Counted from the stretch's first letter, positions 31,775-44,050 are shown. The stretch: 64,000 nt of DNA from Blattamonas nauphoetae (GCA_033064195.1 JARBJD010000388.1:1-64000), one strand, 5' to 3'. Made by a program: numbers and translations. The notes: generated by a model not told the origin, from the sequence alone.

Positions 31775-34670
31775 AGTCATTTCATCCTTCACATATCCTC
31801 GTTCGTCTGATTAGTTTCTCAACGCAGAGATCACTCCCACCTCATCATTTTCTGACACGCTTCCTCGTTCATCAAAGATGGATGGAGGTGTTTGTAATCG
31901 TGAACTTAATCATACACATCATACTATATCTGGTTTGTTCTCCATATTTCGATTTGTTGACTTCTTTTAACGTGTTATCACACGTCACGAATCGTTCCGC
32001 CATTTATTCATCAATTTCACGATTTAACTTATCCAAATCTCACCACTTCACATTCACACTTTTTTCACTGAGTTTTCGCATTTCTTTTTCTCTAGCATCC
32101 ATCCTTATTCTAAACAATGTCATCCTCATTCATCTCATTTTCATCCATCTTTCTCGCTTAGATAGAAGTAGAAGCAAAGATGGTCGTTCGTCCATCCTTT
32201 AAAATGTCATCATAGGTATGCTTTCCTTATCCTCATCATTTCTTTCTCTTCCTTCTCATTCAAATGCTAGTTTTCATCATTTGACTTTCAATTGTTGTAT
32301 TTATGACGGATACCGGCCTGGACTACTGCGCCAATCTCAACTCTTTTATGTTATTTTCATATCTTCTATTTACTATCGATTTAATACAACAGTCTGACCA
32401 CTTGTCACTTGTTGTTTTTGTCATCTCACCATTGTCTATCATTTCAAGATAATCATTTCCTCTATTATGATTTGTCAAGAACACATTAATGAGTAGTCGA
32501 AGGAGAAAGGAGAGAAGGAAAGAACGACTCCTTCTGGAAAAACACAAGGAAAAGTGTCAAGATGAAAAACAGCTATTTCTCTGGATTGAGGTTTTATCAT
32601 GAAAAAAGAATTAAAATTCAACTGTAATGTGCGGATGTGAAGTGTATGAATGAATAATATGAAGTTGAAAAGCGATCAAAAAAGCTACACATAACTGACA
32701 AGTTCAAGTCACTGACTGTCGCCAAAAAACACTGACACGAGCCTTTTTCTCGACAACTATAGTGAATTATGACTGGCTTGTTGTGACCACACATTCTTCT
32801 CACTTCCCTCTATGATATTTTTCAACTTTTAGTTTCTAGAATGCCCTATATATTGAGAAAAACGCTCATGTCAGTGAATTTCCGACTGACAGTCACTGAC
32901 TGGACCTTGATCTCCCCTTAGAATTTTACCAAATCTTCAAAAAGTCTAAATTTCAATTTTTGTGTCTTAAAACACTTGTTATTATTGTTTTGACCAACAA
33001 TAGATCGCATTTTCATTATACCTGTCAGGCATGGGTTTTCTCGATGTCAAATGCCAACGACCACTCACAATGGGCTCGATCACATCTTCATCTTAGAAAG
33101 GTCCTAAATCACATTCTATATGTGTATAAACATGTTATCAACTCATTTTACTTCGCATTGGGAAGTATTACTGGCAGAGACAGATGCGGTGGTGTTTTGA
33201 GAAAAAAAGTTAAAAATCAATGTAGTGAAAACGACACGTCAAACGAAAACTCCAGAGGTGGAACACAATCGACAGAAGAAGACAGAGAAAGACGGTTTGG
33301 GGAGATGAATCTCAAAGAAAAAGTCAAAAAAGTGTTGGTGAGAAGGTTTTGTGTCTGAGTAGTCTTTGGCAACATATCAATGTATCAGGTTGGATTTTCT
33401 CATTAAGATCGCTCTTCCATCACGTCAGAGGGGAATTCAGTTCGTTGGAGCGGTTGTAAGGAGAAATCGAGGCAGGCACCGTCTGAAGGGGGGATCTAGT
33501 CTCGAAACAAAAAGAATGACTGAAAGAATGAAAAATACCGTTGGAAATACATGACTTTTGCGTGATTTACTGGTCTTCTGTTTGGATCGTTGTCTCTTGG
33601 CACGATCGTGAAACTCGGAGTGATATGAATGAACTGGCAAAATAACTGAGCAAGATTGATGAATAAACCTGTTTCTGGCGGAGTTTGCCGGTTACTAGGA
33701 CAGATTTGTGCAAGAAGAGTTGCTTCGGGCTTTGACACTTTACTTGTCAAGAGATGACAATGAAAGATCGGACATTGAGAGGAGTAAGAGAATAGGTGAC
33801 AGTTTAAGTTAAATGAATCTGATGGACAATATAGAATCGAATGACATCGAAAAATGAAGACAAACAGTCCTTTCAGGAAGTGAAGCAAGATCAACCCATG
33901 AAACACATATTTTTCACGAGAACTGTGTCAGAAGGCAGATATGTTGAGCATTTATCCCTTAAAGTTGTGCGTCCATCTCACTACTTCCACTTTCAACTCA
34001 GATTGTCGTCTTTATCGTGTTGTTTGTCGATTTGAAAAAAGATCTCGGACCCATCATTGGGAACGACCATGCCCGGGCATGTCAATGCTTTTCGGTAAAA
34101 ACAGGGATGCCATGCCATGCCTGACAGGTATATTTAGGCATTGCCAATCTCGGGCCCATCCCATAATGTGGAAGTTAATTTTTCCCTTTATTTGGATTTT
34201 CAGAGCCATTAAGAACTGGATAATGGTCTGCTCTGATCAAGCAATCTCGCAAAGAAATGTCAATACAGTCTTCTCAGTCCGGATGTCGGAACAAAACGAC
34301 ATGAAGAAACACAATCGAACTAAATTGAAACTGAATGCCCGAAGGAGACGGATCGAAATATCTTCCCTAAGCGTGGATCTCTCTGGATTCAGATTGTGTC
34401 CAATCAAAGTTCTCCATTAAGTTCTTCCAAAGACAAAACACAATCTCGGCCAAAGAATCTGATTAAAGCGATCTCCCTCGATAGAAAAGGGAGAGATGTT
34501 GCTGATTGTTCTGATTTATTTGATTGGGAAGAACTCCTGTGAACAAAACGGATGACAAAGACAAACGAACTCGCCACTCGGAAACGCCTATTGGACTGGC
34601 CAGACTGATCAATGAACGACGGACGCGGAACGAAGGTATCAATAAAACAGACTATTATTAATTTCACGAG
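31775..34670. other. Mostly unassigned AT-rich DNA
   Basis: No firm gene. A short exon-like plus-strand frame at about 33,170-33,358 (basic, NLKEKVKKVLVRRFCV, then TGA) is the only coding-like piece. The 19-bp repeat CCGACTGACAGTCACTGAC (32,882-32,900) and a 31-bp repeat (34,127-34,157) have inverted partners at 38.16 and 38.06 kb. A perfect 14-bp palindrome, CATGCCCGGGCATG, lies near 34,068. Confidence 0.3.
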
Positions 34671-34673
34671 GGT

Positions 34674-35700
34674 TTGAAAAAGAAGAACCAAGATCTGCCG
34701 TTTTCTGATTTCAACCCACGCCCAGGTGCTGATTCGGATCCTAAACGGGAACTACTTGCCTCCCACGCCGGAAAAGACGGAGCGCAACTCTTGAGCCTTG
34801 TGGATAAGAACTGTCGACCTCTTATTCAACCGTTCAAGTCGCTACTCGAACCCTCGTCTTTCACCCTCGTCCCCTTCCTCCAGATCAATGCCGGTGTCTT
34901 ATGGGCGCTGTTCGACTCCGACATCTGCTCGCCTGTACTCGTGTGGGGCGAGAACGATAGAAGAGAGATTCCACGTCGTCTTCTTCTTGCGATTTACGAG
35001 TTTCAAGAGAGGTGTGCGAAACTGGGGCGAGATTGGGTGAAAAAGAACAAGTCGTACAACCCGTTCCTCGCCCAACTCCTCCGAAGCGTGTTTCCGAACC
35101 ACTCCAACTCTTCCACTGTCTGTCTCATTCGCTTCTTTCATCTCGATGGCTGCCACACTGCTCGACGACATTTCGTTTGATCCGTTCATCTCGATGCTGT
35201 GGACGAAGTCAGTCCTTCTGTTGTGTCTGCCTCCTCCACTCCTGCCGTCCACACTCTCGTCGCCCATCCTCTCCCGCTCCTCCAACCCTCTCCTCCTCTT
35301 CTGCACACAGTTCAACCACACTCGCTCACACTTGTCGAAGGTTGAGGTTGATACACGCGCGCTTTGGACAGCTGACACGCAGAACACTCTGACCTTGTTC
35401 CTCAACCGAGTCTTCTCGAACTACACAGAAAGTGTGAGCCAGACACGGAAGATTCGGTTCCTTCTGTTCCAGAAAGACTTCGAGCGGGCACTGAAATAGC
35501 TGTACACGATGGATTGCGCGCTTCTGGTCTTTCCCCGTCTCTGCCCATCACACGATTCTTCTCGTCTCACACGCAAGACTCTATGCTCTCATCTTCTCTC
35601 CCACTGATTCCCATTTTCCTCCATTCACACGACTTCGTAGCATCCTCCTCTCCCACAATACACACAGTCCACTGCTTCGCTTGGAGAAAAGAGGAATAGA
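34674..35700 (+). CDS. RME-8/DNAJC13-like fragment (second locus)
   Basis: The plus strand encodes an ARM-like block with LVPFLQINAGVLWALFDSDI, similar to PFLPINSGAFWAMFDPAT of the 20-22 kb locus. It is followed in another frame by VDTRALWTADTQNTLTLFLN and TRKIRFLLFQKDFERALK, which recall the repeated I/LWN..R.EL motif of RME-8. The frame changes at about 35.1-35.2 kb. The standard-code stop after DFERALK is TAG, and coding-like sequence continues beyond it. Either a diverged, damaged paralogue or a gene with unmapped introns. The family call rests on remembered motifs only. Confidence 0.4.
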
Positions 35701-35704
35701 AGCT

Positions 35705-36770
35705 GTGGGATGGAGATAGAATCGAACGAACGAGTTGAGAGTCGTCGTTCTCGTTGTGATTGTCATCAAATCAAACGAAACAAAGTGCATTTGATCTCTT
35801 TCAACGATGTAGTCATTTCAATCCTTTTCACTCGAACAATGAATGTGGATTGAAGCATGTCTCATGATTAAATGTGTTGTATATCTCGTTGTTTTCACAA
35901 GTCAATCCTAACTTTTGGTGGTGTTGGCATGTTAATTGGATTGGACGGTGCCAGCGTTGGACTGGACAATTGACTTCGATTGGATAATCAATTTTGATCC
36001 TGTTCATTTTACTCTCATTCCATATATTTGTTTCCTTTCACTTGAAAATGAGAATAGTCTGTTAAAAATCAGCGAAATGGTGAGAATCCGATGATACTCT
36101 TCTTCTAGTGACGAGTTGCTTGATCCACCCACCATTGGACGTCATTGGATGTCATTGGACATTTCGCTGATACTTTTGTTCTGATGTCTTCTCAATTAGT
36201 GCATACCGTTTTTGAAGTTTTCAAAGAGTCGGCAAAAATGGACTGTCCGATTGGACATCCAGTCCTGGATGTCCAATCGACATCTATAAAGGGTCACAGT
36301 TGCGTCTCCATTTCGATGTTGGTGTGATATTACCACCCATCTCTCACTTTTTTGATTAGTCTTAGACCTCATCACTTTGTTTGAGCGAGGTAGTGCCTTC
36401 ATCTCTGCATTTTGCTGCCCCTGGATGTGACCAAACTCAGAACAGTTTGAGTCGCCGTTGATAGTGTTTTCTCTCTTTATTTTCAATTTCTAGCCACTTC
36501 CTTCACTTTTTCTCTCCATCTCTTGCAGGAACAGTGTGCTCATTCATCCACAAGCGAAAAGTCAACACGATCGAACTGTCGTACGTCTTCTCCTCTGAGA
36601 AGAAATGAACAACTGTCATCGAATTGGTAGAAAATGGACTCAGAGTATTTTCAAAGGGAACCTCCAAGACGACGGGCATATTGTTCCCCAATATGCACTA
36701 GGATGGGAGATCTGTTGCCATCGGTTTGCATCTCTTGCTTATTCATTTTTTTGACATTTTTTCATCGTAT
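35705..36770. other. No gene; palindrome-rich stretch
   Basis: No supported coding region. Variants of TTGGACAT and GTCATTGGA recur from 35.93 to 36.28 kb, culminating in a perfect 15-bp-arm hairpin at 36,248-36,279. Confidence 0.35.
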
Positions 36771-36809
36771 TTGACCCTCCTCATTCATATCTTCACATTC
36801 GACATATAG

Positions 36810-37160
36810 ATCGGGAGTTAAGGGGAGATTTGAACAGATCATGAAACAGGCCGAGGCGAAGAGGCAAGAATCAGAGGAGATGGTAGCTAGGAATATGGAA
36901 TCAGATGTTGAGAAGAAAGATTCGAAGACAGTTGTGATTCCAAAGGAAGTGAAGTCTCCAGAACCCAGCCAGAACAAGATTGAACAAGAACACACTGTTG
37001 CACTTGTTGTAACTCTAACTGATCAAACGATGGCCGAATCAATCGGTGAAGAAAATAAGGAATCAACAAAACAAGTCGAGAAGAAAGAAGAACCGAAAAT
37101 TCAGGACAATGAAATACTTTACGAAAACAATGGAAGAGAAGAATTTATCATCGATACAAG
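36810..37160 (+). CDS. Exon of a charged, low-complexity host protein
   Basis: The plus-strand frame is highly acidic/basic and helical (MKQAEAKRQESEEMVARNME through KQVEKKEEPKIQDNEILYEN). It is preceded by an acceptor-like CGACATATAG and followed by a donor-like CAAG|GTTTGT at about 37,160, so it looks like an internal exon. No domain is recognised. Such composition is common in coiled-coil or linker regions. Confidence 0.4.
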
Positions 37161-37256
37161 GTTTGTCAGAATGAATTCCCAGAAATTTCATCTCATCTTC
37201 ATTGTCCTCTCAAGAGATATCTCCGTTCTTCATACTCTTTCACATTCTCCACATTG

Positions 37257-37740
37257 ATCCTTCTTCTCTTTTCTCCTTAACCTCCAGAATTCAACATTTC
37301 CCCCACACGACAATGCTCCAACGAAGTCAACGTCGTTGAACACAGCTTCTTCAACCGGGAATTCTTCACAATCGCTTTCCTCAAGAACTCCCACTAAATC
37401 ATGATCACACTTGTTAACGGTCTCACCTCCTCTTTTTTGGTCATACATAGACGCGCTGTTGATGTTTGTAAGATCTCAACCAGCCCTAAAATAGACTGAG
37501 CCAATCGTCGAAGGAAATTCAGAAGAATCACAACAAGCTGAAGGTCGGCTGCCGTATCTTTTGTCTTCTTTTCACTTAATTCGTCACTAATCACACTGTT
37601 TTGCCTTGTGTCAATTATTCCATCTTTGAGATCATTGCTGCAAGAATATGTTTGTAGAATTGATAATTCGCGGAGAAAAGGATGTGGTTTGGAATGATCA
37701 TCCCATTTCCATCCGATAATAAAGTTCTCCGGACACAATT
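37257..37740 (-). CDS. Host gene exons, unknown
   Basis: The upstream exon is helical (VVILLNFLRRLAQSILGLVE), preceded by a Lys/Asp-rich loop. A 33-nt intron with GTGAGA..TTTAG ends (about 37,399-37,431) may separate it from an acidic final exon (ESDCEEFPVEEAVFNDVDFV) that ends at TGA near 37,230. The two exons are in different frames relative to the splice, and the A-run next to the junction (CCAAAAAAGAGG) makes the exact frame uncertain. Function not recognised. Confidence 0.35.
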
Positions 37741-37799
37741 GACCTCAATCTGCTGAAATATCTCTAATCTGCCCACAGAACACCTTCCCTTGTAGTTTC

Positions 37800-38800
37800 G
37801 AGTCATTTTGTCGCAATGACTTGGATTTCACCCATTGCCCGGTTTTTTGAACTCCCTCGGCTCCTAAATAGGAGACTGGACATTGGACTGGACATTGCCA
37901 CCTCGACTGGACACAGCTTAACAGGCCAATGGTGGTGAAGTGAAGATAACCGAAATTGGTGAATAAAGATGATAGTGATCCGACGCACAATTTGAATAAT
38001 AGGTCCCAACGTGGGCCCGACGGTCCCGACCAAGTCCCGAAAAGTCCCGGAAAAAGGCCCGAGATTGGCAATGCCTAGGTATATTTTCATTCATAGATGG
38101 AATATCCCGATCATCTGCAAATCTTCAATTTCTCCGAGATCCGACCCATAATTAAAAATCTCAAGTCAGTGACTGTCAGTCGGATTTCTCGATTTTCGTG
38201 ATTTCCAGTCAGGTCACCCATGTATAACAAATCCGCACAAAACGATAGGGATGAGCAACGGACGGACAAAACCACGTTCTCCTCGGACATCGGACAGAGA
38301 CCCTGTCCAAGTCGGAAAGAAGTGTTTCTTGTGGCTTAAATAGACGTGATTGACACTCAATTTTTCCTCCAATTCATCCAAGATGTTAATTTTGTTCAGA
38401 TTTTGTCTTTCAAAAATCAAAACGAGTATTAGAGAATTCGGACAAAAATCCCATAAATTGCCGAATTGTCCTGGCCTGTCCGATCTTGGACATGAGCTCA
38501 TTTGGTGAAAAAGAGTCGTCTGAATTTCTTCACGAGGCATTTATGATCATTTGGAAACGGACAATCGTGTCCAGTCCTGGACAGGTCCGGATCGTCCTCC
38601 CCATCGGATGGTGACTTCGACTCACATTTTCTCTCAGAGACCATTACATCGCAATTCGAATTCCCTTGTCCATTCCACACTTCTTTTATCCAATTGTCAC
38701 TCATTGCTGTCTCCATTGAATTTCAAACTTGTGGAGATCTCCACAATTCACACTTTGCCCATCTCCTCACTCTCGATGATGTCACACTGAATTGACACAT
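37800..38800. other. No gene; GGAC/GTCC palindrome-rich DNA
   Basis: It contains GTCCAGTCCTGGACAGGTCC (about 38,569), ACTGGACATTGGACTGGACA (about 37,876), and the inverted partners of repeats at 32.88 and 34.13 kb. Coding-like frames are weak. Confidence 0.3.
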
Positions 38801-38904
38801 GGAAAATGAACAATATCAGTATTCATTTTTATTATCGTTTCACTCTTCTCTACCTCTTTCTCTTCATTTGTCTGTAATAGATGATAAGATCTTTCTCCAA
38901 TCAG

Positions 38905-39209
38905 AAATGGACATAAATAGAAGAAATCTGGATCACAAACAACATCAGTATGCATCTTTTTTCTTTCTCCACTCATCTTCATCGATTAGTCTCATTACAC
39001 GCCTCCTCTTTTCTTCCAAACAAAACGCAGAAGATCAAGGACATCACATTCCCGACACTGTCCACAATTCTGCTTTTCTCATTGTCAGTTCATTATCTGA
39101 AGGAAAGGTTCACATCTTCAGACTCGACACAATGTCTAATTCATTCACAATCGAGAACCGCCTTGAGATCAAACTGAAGGAGTCTCTGAACATCACAGCA
39201 TATTTTTGA
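38905..39209 (+). CDS. Possible terminal exon, beta-propeller-like
   Basis: The frame ends at TGA (39,207-39,209). The C-terminal part, FLIVSSLSEGKVHIFRLDTM then ENRLEIKLKESLNITAYF, has the look of a WD-like strand followed by a linker. The upstream part is less convincing and an intron acceptor (CTCATTGTCAG) near 39,085 may mark the true exon start. Confidence 0.3.
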
Positions 39210-39586
39210 AAAGCGGAGACACGGAACGGATCCTCTTATCATGCACGCGGGACATGTCGTGTTCAGCAGGTCTTATTCATGCGTCAAATTACAGAACGAG
39301 AGTAATCGGTTCATTCAAAACCAGCTTCCAAGGATTTGGCGGATGATGAACTTCTTCTTGATCAATCTCCGAAACGAACCGTGAAGTGCGACTATGTCAA
39401 CACTCCATTATTCTGTTCGGATTCGCAATCGATGAGGAGCCGACCCCAGAAAAATGCAACAATCAGGACGGATTTCCACGCGTACTCGACTTAAACAACC
39501 ATCAATTTCATGCGCAACAGTACCTAGTCTCATCTACCACGCTGAATCTTTGAGGAAAACGAACAAGAATCTGTCACATATAGTCG

Positions 39587-40105
39587 GTGGACGAAACTCA
39601 TCATCATGAGTCTCTGACGGGGAAGAACAAAGCCAACCACCATGACGAAAGGACAAACTTCATATTTATCTTCACACACTGCTCGATTTTGGTATCATTG
39701 ATGATAATTGATTGCGGATGGATGGGAACATCGGCTGGAAAACTCTCTAACTCCAACGTGACTGTCTCGTCGAGTACGATCATCTCAAATCCTGAATGTT
39801 CCCCATTTATGATTGTCTGTTCTGAGGGGAACGATGACAGTTCGATTTCGATCATTGACGTTGTTCACAGATCGAGTGAACTTCGGACGCTCCTTCCTCT
39901 GACAGCCATTTCGTCACTCAACCATCTCGACTCCTCCCAACCGTCCTGCTCTGAGATGAACTCTGATGTCTCCGTCAGTTGCTCCGGTCTCTCGATCGAC
40001 GATGCGTCCCTCGTTCTTGGATCTGGTCGTCTCCTCTCTATCCCGAAAACACCGACCGACCATCCGCACATTTGTCGTCTCCTTCAACAGGCGCGGGGTA
40101 TTTGA
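39587..40105 (+). CDS. Beta-helix surface-protein fragment
   Basis: The plus strand encodes a Ser-rich repetitive block (GKLSNSNVTVSSSTIISNPE, then SSISIIDVVHRSSELRTLLP). This resembles one rung set of a right-handed parallel beta-helix of the kind used in large excavate surface proteins. A homologous stretch lies at 51.88-52.0 kb (FSNCSIVVSSMILGCVWMET against FTHCSILVSLMIIDCGWMGT). The fragment runs directly into the 25-bp minisatellite, which probably truncated or displaced the rest of the gene. It could be an expressed gene start or a remnant. Confidence 0.4.
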   Translation: MDETHHHESLTGKNKANHHDERTNFIFIFTHCSILVSLMIIDCGWMGTSAGKLSNSNVTVSSSTIISNPECSPFMIVCSEGNDDSSISIIDVVHRSSELRTLLPLTAISSLNHLDSSQPSCSEMNSDVSVSCSGLSIDDASLVLGSGRLLSIPKTPTDHPHICRLLQQARGI

Positions 40106-40145
40106 CATCCCTGCTGTCAATGCCTGAAGAATCAATGGAATCGTT

Positions 40146-42010
40146 CCCCACCCCTCACCTCGTGTGATCATCCCCTCCCCTCACCTCGTGTGATCATCCC
40201 CTGCCTTCACCTCGTGTGATCATCCCTCCCCTCACCTCGTGTGATCATCCCTCCCCTCACCTCGTGTGATCATCCCCTCCCCCTCACCTCGTGTGATCAT
40301 CCCTCCCTTCACCTCGTGTGATCATCCCTCCCTTCACCTCGTGTGATCATCCCTCCCCTCACCTCGTGTGATCATCCCCTCCCCTCACCTCGTGTGATCA
40401 TCCCTCCCTCACCTCGTGTGATCATCCCTCCCTTCACCTCGTGTGATCATCCCTCCCCTCACCTCGTGTGATCATCCCTCCCCTCACCTCGTGTGATCAT
40501 CCCTCCCTTCACCTCGTGTGATCATCCCTCCCTCACCTCGTGTGATCATCCCTCTCCTCACCTCGTGTGATCATCCCTCCCTCACCTCGTGTGATCATCC
40601 CCTCCCTTCACCTCGTGTGATCATCCCTCCCCTCACCTCGTGTGATCATCCCTCCCCTCACCTCGTGTGATCATCCCTCCCTTCACCTCGTGTGATCATC
40701 CCTCCCCTCACCTCGTGTGATCATCCCCTCCCCTCACCTCGTGTGATCATCCCTCCCTCACCTCGTGTGATCATCCCTCCCTCACCTCGTGTGATCATCC
40801 CTCCCTTCACCTCGTGTGATCATCCCTCCCTTCACCTCGTGTGATCATCCCCTCCCTTCACCTCGTGTGATCATCCCTCCCTTCACCTCGTGTGATCATC
40901 CCTCCCCTCACCTCGTGTGATCATCCCCTCCCCTCACCTCGTGTGATCATCCCTCCCTCACCTCGTGTGATCATCCCTCCCCTCACCTCGTGTGATCATC
41001 CCCTCCCTTCACCTCGTGTGATCATCCCCTCCCCTCACCTCGTGTGATCATCCCTCCCTCACCTCGTGTGATCATCCCTCCCCTCACCTCGTGTGATCAT
41101 CCCTCCCTTCACCTCGTGTGATCATCCCTCCCTTCACCTCGTGTGATCATCCCTCCCTTCACCTCGTGTGATCATCCCTCCCTTCACCTCGTGTGATCAT
41201 CCCTCCCTCACCTCGTGTGATCATCCCCTCCCCTCACCTCGTGTGATCATCCCTCCCTTCACCTCGTGTGATCATCCCCTCCCCTCACCTCGTGTGATCC
41301 TCCCTCCCCTCACCTCGTGTGATCATCCCCTCCCCTCACCTCGTGTGATCATCCCTCCCTTCACCTCGTGTGATCATCCCCTCCCCTCACCTCGTGTGAT
41401 CATCCCCTCCCCTCACCTCGTGTGATCATCCCCTCCCCTCACCTCGTGTGATCATCCCCTCCCCTCACCTCGTGTGATCATCCCCTCCCTTCACCTCGTG
41501 TGATCATCCCCACCCCTCACCTCGTGTGATCCTCCCTCCCCTCACCTCGTGTGATCATCCCCTCCCCTTCACCTCGTGTGATCATCCCCTCCCCTCACCT
41601 CGTGTGATCATCCCCACCCCTCACCTCGTGTGATCCTCCCCTCCCCTCACCTCGTGTGATCATCCCCTCCCTCACCTCGTGTGATCATCCCTCCCTCACC
41701 TCGTGTGATCATCCCTCCCTTCACCTCGTGTGATCATCCCTCCCTCACCTCGTGTGATCATCCCTCCCTCACCTCGTGTGATCATCCCCTCCCTTCACCT
41801 CGTGTGATCATCCCTCCCCTCACCTCGTGTGATCATCCCCTCCCCTCACCTCGTGTGATCATCCCCTCCCCTCACCTCGTGTGATCATCCCCTCCCCCTC
41901 ACCTCGTGTGATCATCCCCTCCCTTCACCTCGTGTGATCATCCCCACCCCTCACCTCGTGTGATCCTCCCTCCCTCACCTCGTGTGATCATCCCCTCCCC
42001 TCACCTCGTG
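40146..42010. repeat. 25-bp minisatellite, about 75 copies
   Basis: Tandem copies of a unit based on TCACCTCGTGTGATCATCCC plus a C/T-rich tail of varying length (24-27 bp). Every unit carries the palindrome TGATCA. Variation is almost confined to the C-run (CCCTCCC, CCCCTCCC, CCCTTC), as expected of replication slippage. Frames through it translate as repetitive IIPxFTSCDHP peptides and are not genes. Confidence 0.95.
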
Positions 42011-42114
42011 TACTCATTCCCTCCTGCCCCTTCGCACGGTCATCACAGCCTATCCACACTCCAAAACGTCACTTTCCCACCTCATCCTCTTAAATTACTT
42101 TTTCTTCCTCATCT

Positions 42115-44050
42115 TCACGCATCCACATGTAACCTTCCTATTTCACTCTTATTGTTTTCGTCATCAATTTATTAATTCCTGGGTTTAGTCGTGACAGAAA
42201 GAATTGGTTGATCAAGCCCATTGTTGCGACTTACGAGTGGTGACCTCCTAATTAGGCGCTGTCCGAGGACGGACAGCGCCTCACCTTGTCCGGACAATTG
42301 CTCCTCACTACAAAACGATGACGATGTGTCGTCAACAAGCCGATCAGAGACAAATCGAAGAAACATCTGAGAGGAATGTGGTTCTGGGAATGCTTCCTTC
42401 AGAAGTCTCAGTGAATGGAATTCATTACTTCCTGAGATATTCGACAGGCAGTGGGAGATAGCGTGATGAACTTCTTTCATGTGCTTTGGGAAAATGTTCG
42501 AAAGTTTGAATTGATCGTGATATTGGGCATGGATTGACGAAACTAATTTGTGCTGTTTTTCTTCAGTTGCCAGTGTGATGCAATCGAGAGACAAAATGAT
42601 TTCCAGTGTTCTCCTCCATAAATCTCCAGGATTTTCCTTTGTCAATTCTGCTGTTGTCAAGGTGAGGAGAGAACAGTCATGGGACAGTCTATCTCGTTGA
42701 ATGGTCTGAACAACACGAACACATTCTCCAAGGAAGGGGACAAGACCAGCATTGAGATATAAATCAACCACTTCGGTGCTTCCGGACATGGCTGTGCCAA
42801 TCATATGCAAAACCTTCCTTGCGATATGGAAATAGTTGTCGAGTTCGGTAACAATCTGTTTCTTAAGAATCTCTTCATCCGGAACCTCTGAAGAAGACTG
42901 TATGGTTCGTACTTTCTTCTGGCTCTCGGAAATTTGGTTTCGTGTCTGGGCTTGGTTCAAGACAGTAAATGCACGATATCCGTTTGAAAGACCCTCGCAA
43001 GCATACGACAAAAGTGAAACTGCGAGTTGTGGAAATGATTGGATGTGTTGAGGGAAGAATGGTGGCATTGGTGACTGGTAGAGAACCGAGGAGTGTTCTT
43101 GAAGGAGACCCGGTTCTGAATGAAGAACATCGATAGCACTGACAATGTCCAAAGAACAGCCTGATACAAACACCATAAAAATAAAATATGCCAAGTCTGC
43201 CGTGATGGGAGTTCGGGTGATGAAGGCGAGATGTCTGATCGTTCTGAGGATGTGATGACAGCTATTTTGATGATCTGGTATGGTCTTTGTCATGAGCGGA
43301 AACAGGAAGCCTGAGGTATTTGCAATGAGATCTTTTGACCATAAATGCCATGCAGGTTGTTGGACTGTTCGGTTGTGAAGTTGGATCAGGGCTGGAATAA
43401 ACACTTCAAATATTCCCAGACGCACAAGATTGTCAACAAATTCATTCTGAGTATAACCAATGAGTGCATAATTGTCGAGGAACCACCAAGCCTGAATCAG
43501 GATAGGATGGAGTTGAGGCAAACCATTTCCATCACATCTAGTGAAGTGCTCGGAGCCAAGCCAATGATTGCCTGGAGTAAATTGTCATCGAAAGAGGGGT
43601 GGACTTCATCTGTAGGTAATGCGGCTGACAATTAGGAAAAGCATTGGATACAAGGAGTAGAAATCACACCAATATCAGTGAGGATCGAGAGAATAAGAAA
43701 CTAATCCCATTAAAGTGAAAATGGAATCACACTATTGCTTCTTCATCTTGTGAACTCACCAGAAGTTGTGAGAGGAGTGGGATTGTATTGTGTTGGACGA
43801 GTCTTCTGCAGCTGTCATCAGTACCTGCTCAGAAGAAATCGGTGAAGAACACAATAATGGAATACCTGTCATCCGATGAAGAGCAACGAGGAGATCAAGA
43901 ATGTCGGTTTGTTGTTCTTCTCCAAGAGCGACAAGAATTGTGTCAATATCCATCATCTGGGAATCTGAAATTTGCTGATAAAAAGCGAAGTCATACTCGG
44001 AGACTGTGAACTTGGCTGATCTTGTAACTGTGACGTGGTACACACGTTTC
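42115..44050 (-). CDS. ARM/HEAT-like helical repeat protein
   Basis: A long minus-strand helical protein: AWWFLDNYALIGYTQNEFVD, then NLVRLGIFEVFIPALIQL, and many further helix pairs to the C-terminus. Armadillo-like architecture is likely; no named family is assigned. A 32-nt GT..AG intron (43,492-43,523) joins the upstream exon (NLLQAIIGLAPSTSLDVMEM) in frame. A further intron begins at a GTGAGT donor (43,759) after HNTIPLLSQLL. At the 3' end two TAA codons (42,169-42,174) are followed by 20 polar codons to a TGA (42,115), which reads naturally if TAA is Gln. The 5' end is unresolved. Confidence 0.55.

Noticed and set aside
34068-34081. CATGCCCGGGCATG as a regulatory site
   Set aside because: A lone perfect palindrome with no nearby start or repeat; chance cannot be excluded.
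40146-42010. CRISPR-like array
   Set aside because: Units are contiguous with no unique spacers, and the genome is eukaryotic.
41168-42175. Plus-strand frames with repeating IIPxFTSCDHP peptides
   Set aside because: Translation of the 25-bp minisatellite.
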